A stretch of DNA of 56,763 nt, from contig NZ_JAAVVC010000030.1 of assembly GCF_018449725.1 (NCBI RefSeq), forward strand, positions 1 to 56,763, read 5' to 3'. The DNA is from Pseudomonas sp. dw_612 (GTDB lineage Bacteria; Pseudomonadota; Gammaproteobacteria; Pseudomonadales; Pseudomonadaceae). The position numbers and the translations under genes are program-made. Position 1 is the stretch's first letter. Every line of letters starts with the position of its first letter. Shown piece by piece: positions 17,814-24,511 of this stretch. The notes beneath the pieces were generated by a model, which saw nothing but the letters and a program-made list of their open reading frames with translations, was not told where the DNA came from and made no database searches.

Positions 17814-17843
17814 AAAAAGCCGTCCTTTTAGGGCGGCTTTTTT
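17814..17843. terminator. Bidirectional intrinsic terminator after pckA
   Basis: AAAAAGCCGtCC-TTTTAG-GGgCGGCTTTTTT is a stem with A-rich and T-rich flanks on both sides. It lies between the convergent pckA (+) and hipA (-), so it can stop both. Confidence 0.9.
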
Positions 17844-17862
17844 GTGGGCGAAAGAAACGCGG

Positions 17863-19134
17863 TCAATTAGCAGAAAGGCGAAACGCCGGAGCCATATTGT
17901 CCTGCTCACGCTTCGACAACCCCACCGCGCTGGCCACTTTTGGCCACTGGCTCACCACTTCTTGGAAACGCTCAATAATTTCTTCTGCATCGTCATTGCT
18001 GACCCGAAAAATTTCAGCGACTTCGCGAGCGAGTTCGAGATCTAACGCATTGTCGGCTTCGGTAATGTTGAGTTTCAACCCATCGGCATGTGCGACCGGA
18101 TTCATGTCGTAGGCATCAGACAAGCGCCATCCACGACCAGGATCAAGAAGAAAGCCATGGTTACGCATATGGTCGTCGGTATTGGAGACCAGAATGTTGA
18201 ACACGATCCGCGACCACAACTCGCGAAGATCTTCGTCGGGCTCTGAGCCGTGCTGCACGAGCACTTCCGCCAATTCAAGGTAGCTGGCGCCTACCGATGC
18301 ATCGTCTCCGTCTACGCGGTCGGTCATGGTCATGGCTGAGGCGAAGTGCAGTCGGCGGCCGGTTGCAGTGCGGTCGAAGCGTTTAACTAGGAAGCAGTGA
18401 TGGTCGCTCGCATAACGTTGCGCCATCCCCATGGCCACTCGCAGACCACATTGCTCCGCCAGGGCATTCACCACGAATTCCCACCCGCCGACGTCATAGT
18501 CGTCGCGAGTGCTCGGGAACTTGGCGATCCACAGATGACCGTTCTTGTCAGCAACGCTGGCCTTGGGTCTGGCGCCACCCAGTGAGCCGCCGGGTGCGAT
18601 CAACATTCTCAGCCACTCGCGCCCATCGAGTGAGGTGTTGTCTGGATCGTTTTCCAACGCGCGACTTGCCTGTTCCAGCTCACGTAACTTGATAAAGGGC
18701 GGCGCTGCCAATCCATCTCGATCGTCCAGAAAACTACCTTCATCATTCAACTTGTAGCGAATAGCCCCCACTCGATAGAGGTCATGAACGCCTAGCAGGT
18801 AATCCGACTCGTAGAGCTTCGTGCCCATTGGGGCGAGTCCATCGCGAATGTCTCGTTCCAGTCGGCGCTTCATCAGCAATTGACCCCAGCGATCCGGGCT
18901 TGAGTCGGCAAAAACGCCGAAGCGGGTCTGGTGCTGCCCAGGGAATTGTCGTCCTTCGAAGAGTCCGATGCGGGGATCCAGCGTCGTGAGGTTCAGCTCG
19001 GGATCGGCCAAAGCTACAAGGTCGTATTCAAACTCGAACACGCTGTTAGAGCGAGCCTTACGGGCATGGAGAAATCCAAGACGCCTTGGTCCGTTCAGGG
19101 TTTCCCAATCGGCATACACCGCGATCAGAGTCAT
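17863..19134 (-). CDS. hipA: HipA-family serine/threonine kinase toxin
   Basis: This 423-residue kinase is the toxin of the HipBA pair. Family members phosphorylate targets such as glutamyl-tRNA synthetase and so induce dormancy. The glycine-rich P-loop-like GGARPKA, the catalytic NTDDHMRNHG (from 318; catalytic Asp in NTD-x-H-x-x-N) and the metal-binding LSDAYDMNP (from 338) are all intact, so the kinase should be active. It starts 2 bp after the hipB stop, which implies one transcript. It lies in an accessory patch beside toxin-antitoxin relics. Confidence 0.88.
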   Translation of the reverse strand: MTLIAVYADWETLNGPRRLGFLHARKARSNSVFEFEYDLVALADPELNLTTLDPRIGLFEGRQFPGQHQTRFGVFADSSPDRWGQLLMKRRLERDIRDGLAPMGTKLYESDYLLGVHDLYRVGAIRYKLNDEGSFLDDRDGLAAPPFIKLRELEQASRALENDPDNTSLDGREWLRMLIAPGGSLGGARPKASVADKNGHLWIAKFPSTRDDYDVGGWEFVVNALAEQCGLRVAMGMAQRYASDHHCFLVKRFDRTATGRRLHFASAMTMTDRVDGDDASVGASYLELAEVLVQHGSEPDEDLRELWSRIVFNILVSNTDDHMRNHGFLLDPGRGWRLSDAYDMNPVAHADGLKLNITEADNALDLELAREVAEIFRVSNDDAEEIIERFQEVVSQWPKVASAVGLSKREQDNMAPAFRLSAN

Positions 19135-19136
19135 TT

Positions 19137-19625
19137 TTAATCCGTCTCAGGCTTGGTTTTTTTCGTGGTAAACAACTTGGAAAACGAGTGGGTGTTCAAC
19201 GGGAAATCAACTTCAATATCCGAATCGGAAATGGGGCTTTCCGATGCTTCCTCCGTCCTGTCGCGAATCGGTGACGACGCCTTCGTGGAGGTCACATTGC
19301 GTACTCGTTGGCGTTTACTGGCTGCTGCGTTCGCCTGTGGCGTTAATCGCGCGTCTTGCAACTGGCGTCCCAGCTCATCGGTTGCTGCGAGCTTGCTCAA
19401 GTCTTTCTCCAAACCCAGAACCTGCATCACGGACATATAGGCGCCCATCGTCACGCCTGAACCGCCGGACTCCAGAGAGCGAAGCGTAGTCAGCGACATG
19501 CCTGCCCTTTCGGCGACTTGCTTTGCGGTCAGCCTGCGGCGCAGTCGAGCGAGTTTCAGGCGTTCGCCAAACTCCGCGAGCAGTCTGGATGCGGATGGCA
19601 TGAGCGGCGCTGTTTTCTTAGCCAT
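19137..19625 (-). CDS. hipB: HipB-like XRE-family antitoxin
   Basis: This 162-residue DNA-binding antitoxin has an N-terminal HTH_3 domain (about 17-75: LKLARLRRRLTAKQVAERAG, then MSLTTLRSLESG). A long low-complexity Ser/Thr/Lys-rich tail (about 90-162) follows; E. coli HipB is only 88 residues. It neutralises HipA and represses the operon. The Shine-Dalgarno AAGGAA overlaps the downstream half of the proximal operator (19631-19637), so operator-bound HipB would sit right at the gene start. The extended tail is unusual. Confidence 0.85.
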   Translation of the reverse strand: MAKKTAPLMPSASRLLAEFGERLKLARLRRRLTAKQVAERAGMSLTTLRSLESGGSGVTMGAYMSVMQVLGLEKDLSKLAATDELGRQLQDARLTPQANAAASKRQRVRNVTSTKASSPIRDRTEEASESPISDSDIEVDFPLNTHSFSKLFTTKKTKPETD

Positions 19626-19630
19626 GTGCC

Positions 19631-19669
19631 ATTATTCCTTCACTTTTAGGCTTTAACTGCCAGAATAAT
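19631..19669. promoter_or_regulatory. Proximal hipBA operator
   Basis: ATTATTC (19631-19637) and its inverse GAATAAT (19663-19669) lie 32 bp apart, about three helical turns. The left half overlaps the hipB ribosome-binding site. The same arrangement recurs at 19762-19800. Assignment to HipB is an inference from position. Confidence 0.65.
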
Positions 19670-19761
19670 AGCACTTATGTGGTGGCCTGTAGGTCCTTGC
19701 AAGACTCTGTTTTCCGGTATCACTAAAATCGACGGGCCGAAACCCAGTTTTTATAAACGCC

Positions 19762-19800
19762 ATTATTCCGTCTGAATTCACAGTAAACAGCCAGAATAAT
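19762..19800. promoter_or_regulatory. Distal hipBA operator (near-copy of the proximal one)
   Basis: ATTATTC (19762-19768) and GAATAAT (19794-19800) lie with the same 32-bp half-site spacing. Flanks match too: GCCATTATTCC on the left and GCCAGAATAAT on the right in both copies. The two copies are offset by 131 bp. This suggests cooperative binding or looping of the repressor. Confidence 0.65.
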
Positions 19801-19817
19801 GCTACTTACGCATTCCG

Positions 19818-20171
19818 CTAGATGCCTTCCAGCGTTTGCGTATCCCACCGTTGCACCTTGACCGCTTGGTAAAGCATGCCAATGGTCAGCGGGACTTTAT
19901 CGCCGCGTCCCTTTGCTCTGCGCTTGAGATGCACATCGAACCCTTCTGGCTGAAAGTAGCGATAGGCGTCGTAGTCGATGAAGTCGATCCCGAACTGTTC
20001 TTCCAGAGCTTCCATCAGGTTTCGAGCGTCGGCGCCGTCGCAGACGAGGTCGAAGTTGATCGAGGTGGTGAGGCTGATGGTTTTGCGTTCGGGTAGGCCG
20101 AGTTCTTCGTGTAGCAACTGCATGAGCAGGTGCATAGCGTGGTCGTCGGGGAAGTTGGGGGCGAGGTTCAT
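19818..20171 (-). CDS. DUF1493-family protein
   Basis: This 117-residue protein (MNLAPNFPDDHAMHLLMQLL to the TLEGI end) has the DUF1493 pattern of small acyl-carrier-protein-like proteins of unknown role: an N-terminal helix, LEEQFGIDFIDYDAYRYFQP in the middle and KVPLTIGMLYQAV near the end. The ATG at 20171 is the most natural start, but the same frame is open upstream through an antitoxin-like leader beginning at 20312. That could give a 164-residue product. It lies 193 bp upstream of hipB on the same strand. Confidence 0.7.
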   Translation of the reverse strand: MNLAPNFPDDHAMHLLMQLLHEELGLPERKTISLTTSINFDLVCDGADARNLMEALEEQFGIDFIDYDAYRYFQPEGFDVHLKRRAKGRGDKVPLTIGMLYQAVKVQRWDTQTLEGI

Positions 20172-20312
20172 GATGCGTCTTCTGTTAGGGGCATTTTGAT
20201 GAGACGGATTAAGGCTGGGAACGAAGCGCTCGCGGGAAGGTTTACTCTCACTGCGTAGGATTTCGTTCATCTGATGCACGCTTTCCATTAGCTCATCGAA
20301 AAACTTGCTCAT
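20172..20312 (-). pseudogene. Truncated HTH antitoxin N-terminus, in frame with DUF1493
   Basis: The segment starts at an ATG (20312) with GAG nine bases upstream and reads MSKFFDELMESVHQMNEILR then SESKPSRERF. This matches the N-terminal 30 residues typical of Pseudomonas NadS-like XRE antitoxins (FFDELMESVQQMDEI...KPSRE). The HTH domain that should follow is missing, and the frame runs straight into the DUF1493 protein. I read this as a deletion scar of a toxin-antitoxin locus. The family match is from memory of the motif. Confidence 0.5.
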
Positions 20313-20371
20313 GGTTATTCTCAGGTTTTGATAGTTCCTACGCTCTGCGTAGGAACGATCTTTGCCGGGTG

Positions 20372-20668
20372 TCAGGTGGGTGCTTTCCAGCCCATCATGC
20401 GTTGTTGGGCGACTTTCAGAAGGTCGCAGCCGTCCTGGCTGAGCAGGTAGAGCGCGTGGGTGATGTGGGGGATGTCTTCGACGTCGCCGTGTTTGAAGCA
20501 GGTGCAGTGCAGGGTTTTCAGGAGGTCGCTGGAGGCTCGGATTCGCTGGAGGGCTGCTTCGAGGATGTCCTGGGGATCGGCCTCTGTGTCGATGATCAGG
20601 GGCGGGGAGTCGGTGAGGTTGGTTTGGAGTGGGCGGTAGCGTTCGACAAGTGGATTTAATGTGGTCAC
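20372..20668 (-). CDS. Small helical protein, DUF3077-like
   Basis: This 98-residue protein is predicted to be all-helical (DILEAALQRIRASSDLLKTL, then HALYLLSQDGCDLLKVAQQR). It resembles the short Pseudomonas-specific proteins annotated DUF3077/DUF6124 in general layout: a variable N-terminus followed by a two-helix hairpin. Start GTG at 20668 with AGGTG upstream. No function is known. It is co-oriented with DUF1493 and hipBA. Confidence 0.6.
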   Translation of the reverse strand: MTTLNPLVERYRPLQTNLTDSPPLIIDTEADPQDILEAALQRIRASSDLLKTLHCTCFKHGDVEDIPHITHALYLLSQDGCDLLKVAQQRMMGWKAPT

Positions 20669-20849
20669 TGAGCGACACCTCTATCTAAAAGGAAATTCTG
20701 AATTGTGAGCCTCTTTTCTTTCGAGTGACCAAGCCCGAGCCGCTGATTTGGCAGCGACAACCCGACTATAGATTTGAGTCTCAGGCCAGCGATAGGCGAC
20801 AAGGTGTCTTTGGTTGTAGGAACGGGATGAAGCTTTGATAAGACGTTGC

Positions 20850-21014
20850 TTACAGCTTTTCCCCCCGCCGCAACTTCTCCCGTTTGATTGCAAATAGGCG
20901 TCTGGCTTCTTCGTCCGAAATGCTGGGGCGTGGGTCGTTGAGGCTGGCTTGTACTTGTGCTCTGAACCATGCGTCGTAGGCTTCTTTATTGAGCTGTTGT
21001 TGAGTTTCGGACAT
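20850..21014 (-). CDS. Orphan short antitoxin-like protein
   Basis: This 54-residue protein runs MSETQQQLNKEAYDAWFRAQ, VQASLNDPRPSISDEEARRL. The block YD-WFRA-VQ-SL-DPRPSI is characteristic of the RelB/StbD-like 'stability' antitoxins in proteobacteria, which normally precede a RelE/ParE toxin gene. No toxin frame follows: 20690-20849 holds nothing recognisable. The start at 21014 follows GAGAACAAAA; an ATG at 21026 is also in frame. This is probably a surviving antitoxin whose toxin was lost. Confidence 0.6.
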   Translation of the reverse strand: MSETQQQLNKEAYDAWFRAQVQASLNDPRPSISDEEARRLFAIKREKLRRGEKL

Positions 21015-21048
21015 TTTTGTTCTCATCAGGAACACCGCGTTATCGTTC

Positions 21049-21075
21049 TTCGCGGGCAAGCCTCGCTCCTACAGG
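21049..21075. repeat. Single REP unit
   Basis: CTTCGCGGGCAAGCCTCGCTCCTACAG matches one arm of the REP pair at 32000-32086. No inverse partner lies nearby. Confidence 0.7.
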
Positions 21076-21097
21076 GGGCGGGGTTCGGACAGTAGAA

Positions 21098-21140
21098 ACC
21101 GGGGACATCCTTTACGTTTCAAACCGGAGGCATCCTTTAC
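21098..21140. mobile_element. Insertion-sequence end remnant with direct repeats
   Basis: ACCGGGGACATCCTTTAC (21098-21115) and ACCGGAGGCATCCTTTAC (21123-21140) are direct repeats offset by 25 bp. Read on the other strand they are GTAAAGGATG-CCGGT motifs, as found at the ends of several Pseudomonas transposons whose termini carry repeated transposase sites (IS21-like ends). No transposase gene is present, so this is a solo end. The family assignment is tentative. Confidence 0.45.
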
Positions 21141-21243
21141 AGGTATGAAGTCCCGGTAGGCCGAGACACTGTTTCAGCCGCGCCAAAGACTATAAAAGGG
21201 CATCACTGGGCGGGGCAATATGGCGATGATGGACAGGATTCGT

Positions 21244-21331
21244 AGGGTTTTACCCGTGTTTTCGGACCCGTCCTACGGGTTCCCCGAGGTTTTTTACCGC
21301 AAAACCCTTACGGGTCAAATTTCCTACGGGT
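21244..21331. repeat. ACGGGT repeat cluster before a secreted-protein gene
   Basis: Five copies of ACGGGT or its inverse ACCCGT fall at 21252, 21266, 21275, 21310 and 21326. AGGGTTTT (21244-21251) pairs with AAAACCCT (21302-21309), and ACCCGT-CCT-ACGGGT forms a tight hairpin. The gap 21015-21425 contains this, the IS end and a REP unit, and no gene. Confidence 0.6.
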
Positions 21332-21425
21332 CTGTCAGGCATTACGCGGCAAACCTCTGTATGGTGCGCGCCAGACTCAGTAGGGCGTTTCCAAACGTCT
21401 GACCCACGCTTAAAGGGAATTAGGT

Positions 21426-21929
21426 ATGCAATGGCTACGTATGGCCTCGGTTTTATTGCTGTGGGCCGGTGTTTGTCGTTTGGCGGGCGCTGCTGACGCG
21501 AGTGGCTCGATGGTGTTGGCGAATATGGACCGCACCGGTTGGCCGGATGCGCTCACCACTCAGGCCGAAGTCGATACCGCGTCCCGCGCCGAAGTGCTGA
21601 TGATCGGCAAGGCGCTGCTGGACAGCGAAGCGCTGGACGAGCCCGGCCTGAAACAACGTCTGGGCGTGCAGGCTGTGAAGCTCAAGTCGGTGCGACAAGT
21701 GCGTGACGGGTTGTGGGATCGGTTGCTGACCACCTACGTCAATGCCAGCCAGAACTGTGAGGGCCAACCCTTCTGTCCGCGTGTACGTAGCGTTGCTGAT
21801 TTGCGTCAGTTGGCGGCGGCGTTCACCGGTGAAATAAGCCCGGCCTATGCCGCGTGGGCGAGCAAGAGCCGGGTATTTCAGGAACAGATGCTGAATGAAC
21901 AACTGCGGGTGGCTGTGGCTGTGCCCTAG
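21426..21929 (+). CDS. Hypothetical secreted protein
   Basis: This 167-residue protein has an N-terminal signal peptide (WLRMASVLLLWAGVCRLAGA, cleavage near GAADA). The mature part is mostly helical with a single pair of cysteines (NCEGQPFC), which could form a disulfide in the periplasm. I do not recognise a family. The gene converges with a tiny lipoprotein gene 18 bp away. Confidence 0.7.
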   Translation: MQWLRMASVLLLWAGVCRLAGAADASGSMVLANMDRTGWPDALTTQAEVDTASRAEVLMIGKALLDSEALDEPGLKQRLGVQAVKLKSVRQVRDGLWDRLLTTYVNASQNCEGQPFCPRVRSVADLRQLAAAFTGEISPAYAAWASKSRVFQEQMLNEQLRVAVAVP

Positions 21930-21947
21930 CCACTTACTCCGCTGTCG

Positions 21948-22094
21948 TCAGGAGGTTCGCCAGGCTTGTTGCGCCGAACACTCCAGGGTGTCGCAAGTCG
22001 CCAGCAGCGGCGGCTCTCCCGGAAGGCCATCGCAGCCGCTTAGCAGCAGGGAGGTCAGGAGCAGGGCAAGCGCAAAAATCGATTTTTGAAACAT
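21948..22094 (-). CDS. Small lipoprotein
   Basis: This 48-residue protein has a lipobox: MFQKSIFALALLLTSLLLSG is followed by CDGLPGEPP, giving LLSG-C at position 21. After processing, about 28 residues remain, with two more cysteines (TCDTLEC). The ATG at 22094 has AAGGA six bases upstream; an ATG at 22100 is also in frame. Function is unknown. It is convergent with the secreted-protein gene and divergent from the helicase gene. Confidence 0.7.
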   Translation of the reverse strand: MFQKSIFALALLLTSLLLSGCDGLPGEPPLLATCDTLECSAQQAWRTS

Positions 22095-22346
22095 GATCAT
22101 TCCTTGTTCAAATGCCGCGCCCATCCGGCGTCCTGCCGGGATGTGAAGTGCGCGGACGCAAAACCTTACCGTCAGATCGAGCCGCTTCGCGAGCAGCAAA
22201 GTGTTTCGTTTGTTTCATCCTGTGGCAAAGCCCCGGCGGGCGATGGCTGTATCATCCCGTATCGTTTTGGTCCCCGACCTTTTCTCGACTCGCTGCAATC
22301 GCCGGCTAGGCTTTTGGCATCGCAGCAGTCAACGGAGTGACAGCTT

Positions 22347-24281
22347 ATGTACAACACCCTGGAACAGGTTTTCGGTTATCCACAGTTTCGGCCCGGCCAG
22401 GAGGCAGCGGTCAGCGCGGTGTTGGCCGGGCGCTCGGCGGCGGCGATTTTCCCTACCGGCTCGGGCAAGTCCCTTTGCTATCAATTACCGGCACTGTTGC
22501 TGCCGCACCTGACGTTGGTGGTGTCGCCGCTGCTAGCGCTGATGCAGGATCAGTTGGCGTTCCTGCAACGCCACGGCATCTCGGCGGGCAGTATCGATTC
22601 CGCGCAAAGCCGCGACGACGCCAGTGACGTGATGGCCCGGGCCAAGTCGGGCGAGTTGAAGATTCTGATGATTTCCGTGGAGCGCCTGAAGAACGAGCGC
22701 TTTCGCAATTTCTTGCAGCAAGTGCCGATCTCGCTGCTGGTGGTGGACGAGGCGCACTGTATCTCGGAGTGGGGCCACAACTTCCGTCCCGATTACCTCA
22801 AGCTCCCGGATTACCAGCGCCAGTTCAACATCCCCCAAGCCTTGCTGCTGACCGCCACCGCAACGCCAAAAGTGATTGCGGACATGGAGGCGAAATTCGC
22901 CATCGCTCCCGAAGATGTGGTGACCACTGGTTTCTATCGACCCAACCTCAACCTGCTGGTGGAACCGGTGCGCGGCCAAGACAAGCGCCGACGGCTCGTC
23001 GAGTGGATGAGCCAGCGTCCCGGCCAGCCGAGCATCGTCTACGTGACCTTGCAGAAAACCGCCGAGCACATTGCCGAGCACTTGGGTCGCAATGGCATCC
23101 AGGCCGAGGCCTATCACGCCGGTTTGCCCCATGAACAACGGGAAGGCATTCAGAAGAGTTTCATGGGCGGCCAGTCCAATTGCATTGTCGCGACCATCGC
23201 TTTCGGCATGGGCATCGATAAGAGCGATATCCGCAACGTGGTGCATTTCGACCTGCCCAAATCCATCGAAAACTACAGCCAGGAAATCGGCCGCGCCGGG
23301 CGTGACGGGCAGCCTTCCGACTGTCTGGTCCTGGCGAATCGCGACAGCCTCAACGTGCTGGAAAACTTCGTCTACGGCGACACGCCAGAACTGGACGGCA
23401 TCCGTTGCGTGCTCGACGAGCTGCAAGGCGCCGCACCTGAAGGACAGTGGGAGTTTCTACTGGGACCGTTGGCGGACCAGAGCAACATTCGTCAGCTACC
23501 GCTCAAGACTTTGTTGGTGCAATTGGAGCTGCGCGCAATCATCGCCCCGCGTTACGCCTATTACGCGGAATACCGCTTCAAATATTTGCAGGAGCCCGAG
23601 GCTTTACTCGCGCGTTTCGAGGGTGAGCGCAAGGATTTCGTCGCGGCGATTATCCAGACCTCCGCACGTGCGCGGACTTGGGCGACGGTGAATTTCGATG
23701 CGTTGTATGAGCAGCATTCGGCCGAGCGCAACCGGGTGGTCAAGGCCCTGGATTACTTCCAGGAAAAGGGCTGGGTCGAGCTAGAAAGCAAGCAAATGAC
23801 TGAGGTCTACAGCCTGCTGCAAACCGGTTTTGATGCCCGGGCGTTGAGCGAAGAGCTGCACGCCTACTTCACTCGACATGAACAAACCGAGATTGCGCGG
23901 ATTCACGCCATGCTCGATCTGTTCGCCACTGACCACTGCCTGGGTTGTCGCCTGGCCGAATATTTCGGCGACGAAAATGCGCCTCGGCAGTGCGGGCATT
24001 GTTCGGTGTGTCACGGGGATGTGGCGCGACTGCCCGCACCGCCGGAGCTGCCAGCGCTTGTGGATAAAAACTTTGAGGCGTTGTGTGGTGATTTTATCCA
24101 CAGGCATGAGCAGCACACCGGGCATGTGCCGGCGGCGGAACGGGTGACGCGGTTCCTGTGCGGGATCAGTGTGCCGTTGTTTACCAAGCTCAAGGCGCGG
24201 GCGATTCCGGGGTTTGGGGTGCTTGAGGATTATCCATATGCCGAGGTGCGGGGGTGGGCGCAAGCACATCTGCCAGGCTGA
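22347..24281 (+). CDS. RecQ-like ATP-dependent DNA helicase
   Basis: This 644-residue superfamily 2 helicase has Walker A FPTGSGKSLCYQLPA (about 33-47), DEAH (VVDEAHCISEWGHNFRPDY, the RecQ aromatic-rich loop), motif III TATATP, motif V ATIAFGMGIDKSD and motif VI QEIGRAGRDGQ. The RecQ zinc-binding cysteines lie unusually near the C-terminus (HCLGC...QCGHCSVC, about 535-560). No HRDC domain follows; the last 80 residues are a different small domain. It unwinds DNA in repair or recombination. It is a RecQ paralogue, not classical RecQ. Confidence 0.85.
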   Translation: MYNTLEQVFGYPQFRPGQEAAVSAVLAGRSAAAIFPTGSGKSLCYQLPALLLPHLTLVVSPLLALMQDQLAFLQRHGISAGSIDSAQSRDDASDVMARAKSGELKILMISVERLKNERFRNFLQQVPISLLVVDEAHCISEWGHNFRPDYLKLPDYQRQFNIPQALLLTATATPKVIADMEAKFAIAPEDVVTTGFYRPNLNLLVEPVRGQDKRRRLVEWMSQRPGQPSIVYVTLQKTAEHIAEHLGRNGIQAEAYHAGLPHEQREGIQKSFMGGQSNCIVATIAFGMGIDKSDIRNVVHFDLPKSIENYSQEIGRAGRDGQPSDCLVLANRDSLNVLENFVYGDTPELDGIRCVLDELQGAAPEGQWEFLLGPLADQSNIRQLPLKTLLVQLELRAIIAPRYAYYAEYRFKYLQEPEALLARFEGERKDFVAAIIQTSARARTWATVNFDALYEQHSAERNRVVKALDYFQEKGWVELESKQMTEVYSLLQTGFDARALSEELHAYFTRHEQTEIARIHAMLDLFATDHCLGCRLAEYFGDENAPRQCGHCSVCHGDVARLPAPPELPALVDKNFEALCGDFIHRHEQHTGHVPAAERVTRFLCGISVPLFTKLKARAIPGFGVLEDYPYAEVRGWAQAHLPG

Positions 24282-24291
24282 ACGCTGTTCC

Positions 24292-24384
24292 CTTGTGGGA
24301 GCGGGCTTGCTCGCGAAGGCGGTGTGACAGTCAGCGATGATGTCGACTGACACTCCGCTTTCGCGAGCAAGCCCGCTCCCACAG
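24292..24384. repeat. REP pair
   Basis: TTGTGGGAGCGGGCTTGCTC (24294) and its inverse GAGCAAGCCCGCTCCCACAG ending at about 24384 flank a spacer with a GTGTGACAGTC / GACTGACACT palindrome. It lies between the helicase and dehydrogenase genes. Confidence 0.9.
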
Positions 24385-24511
24385 GGATTTGCGGCGATTT
24401 GGCGGGCGCATCCATCCCCTGAATGTCCCCCATCACAGGAATAAATTTCAAAAACCCGTGGCGGCTGACTATGGTGAAGGCTGTCTTTGGATCGCCAACA
24501 AGAGAACAACA

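Noticed and set aside
20372..20678. N-terminal 120 residues of a longer DUF1493 frame (MSLSDHIKST...)
   Set aside because: Pro/Arg/His-rich, typical of a shifted frame across the real 98-residue gene on the same strand.
20665..20970. 101-residue minus-strand frame (MVQSTSTSQPQ...)
   Set aside because: Overlaps the antitoxin-like gene in another frame with low-complexity sequence and no SD.
21098..21331. CRISPR-like array
   Set aside because: Repeats are short, unevenly spaced and in both orientations, with no unit of 28-37 bp.
21948..22340. Possible extension of the lipoprotein gene to 22199
   Set aside because: The signal peptide and SD fit the ATG at 22094; the upstream codons have no coding features.
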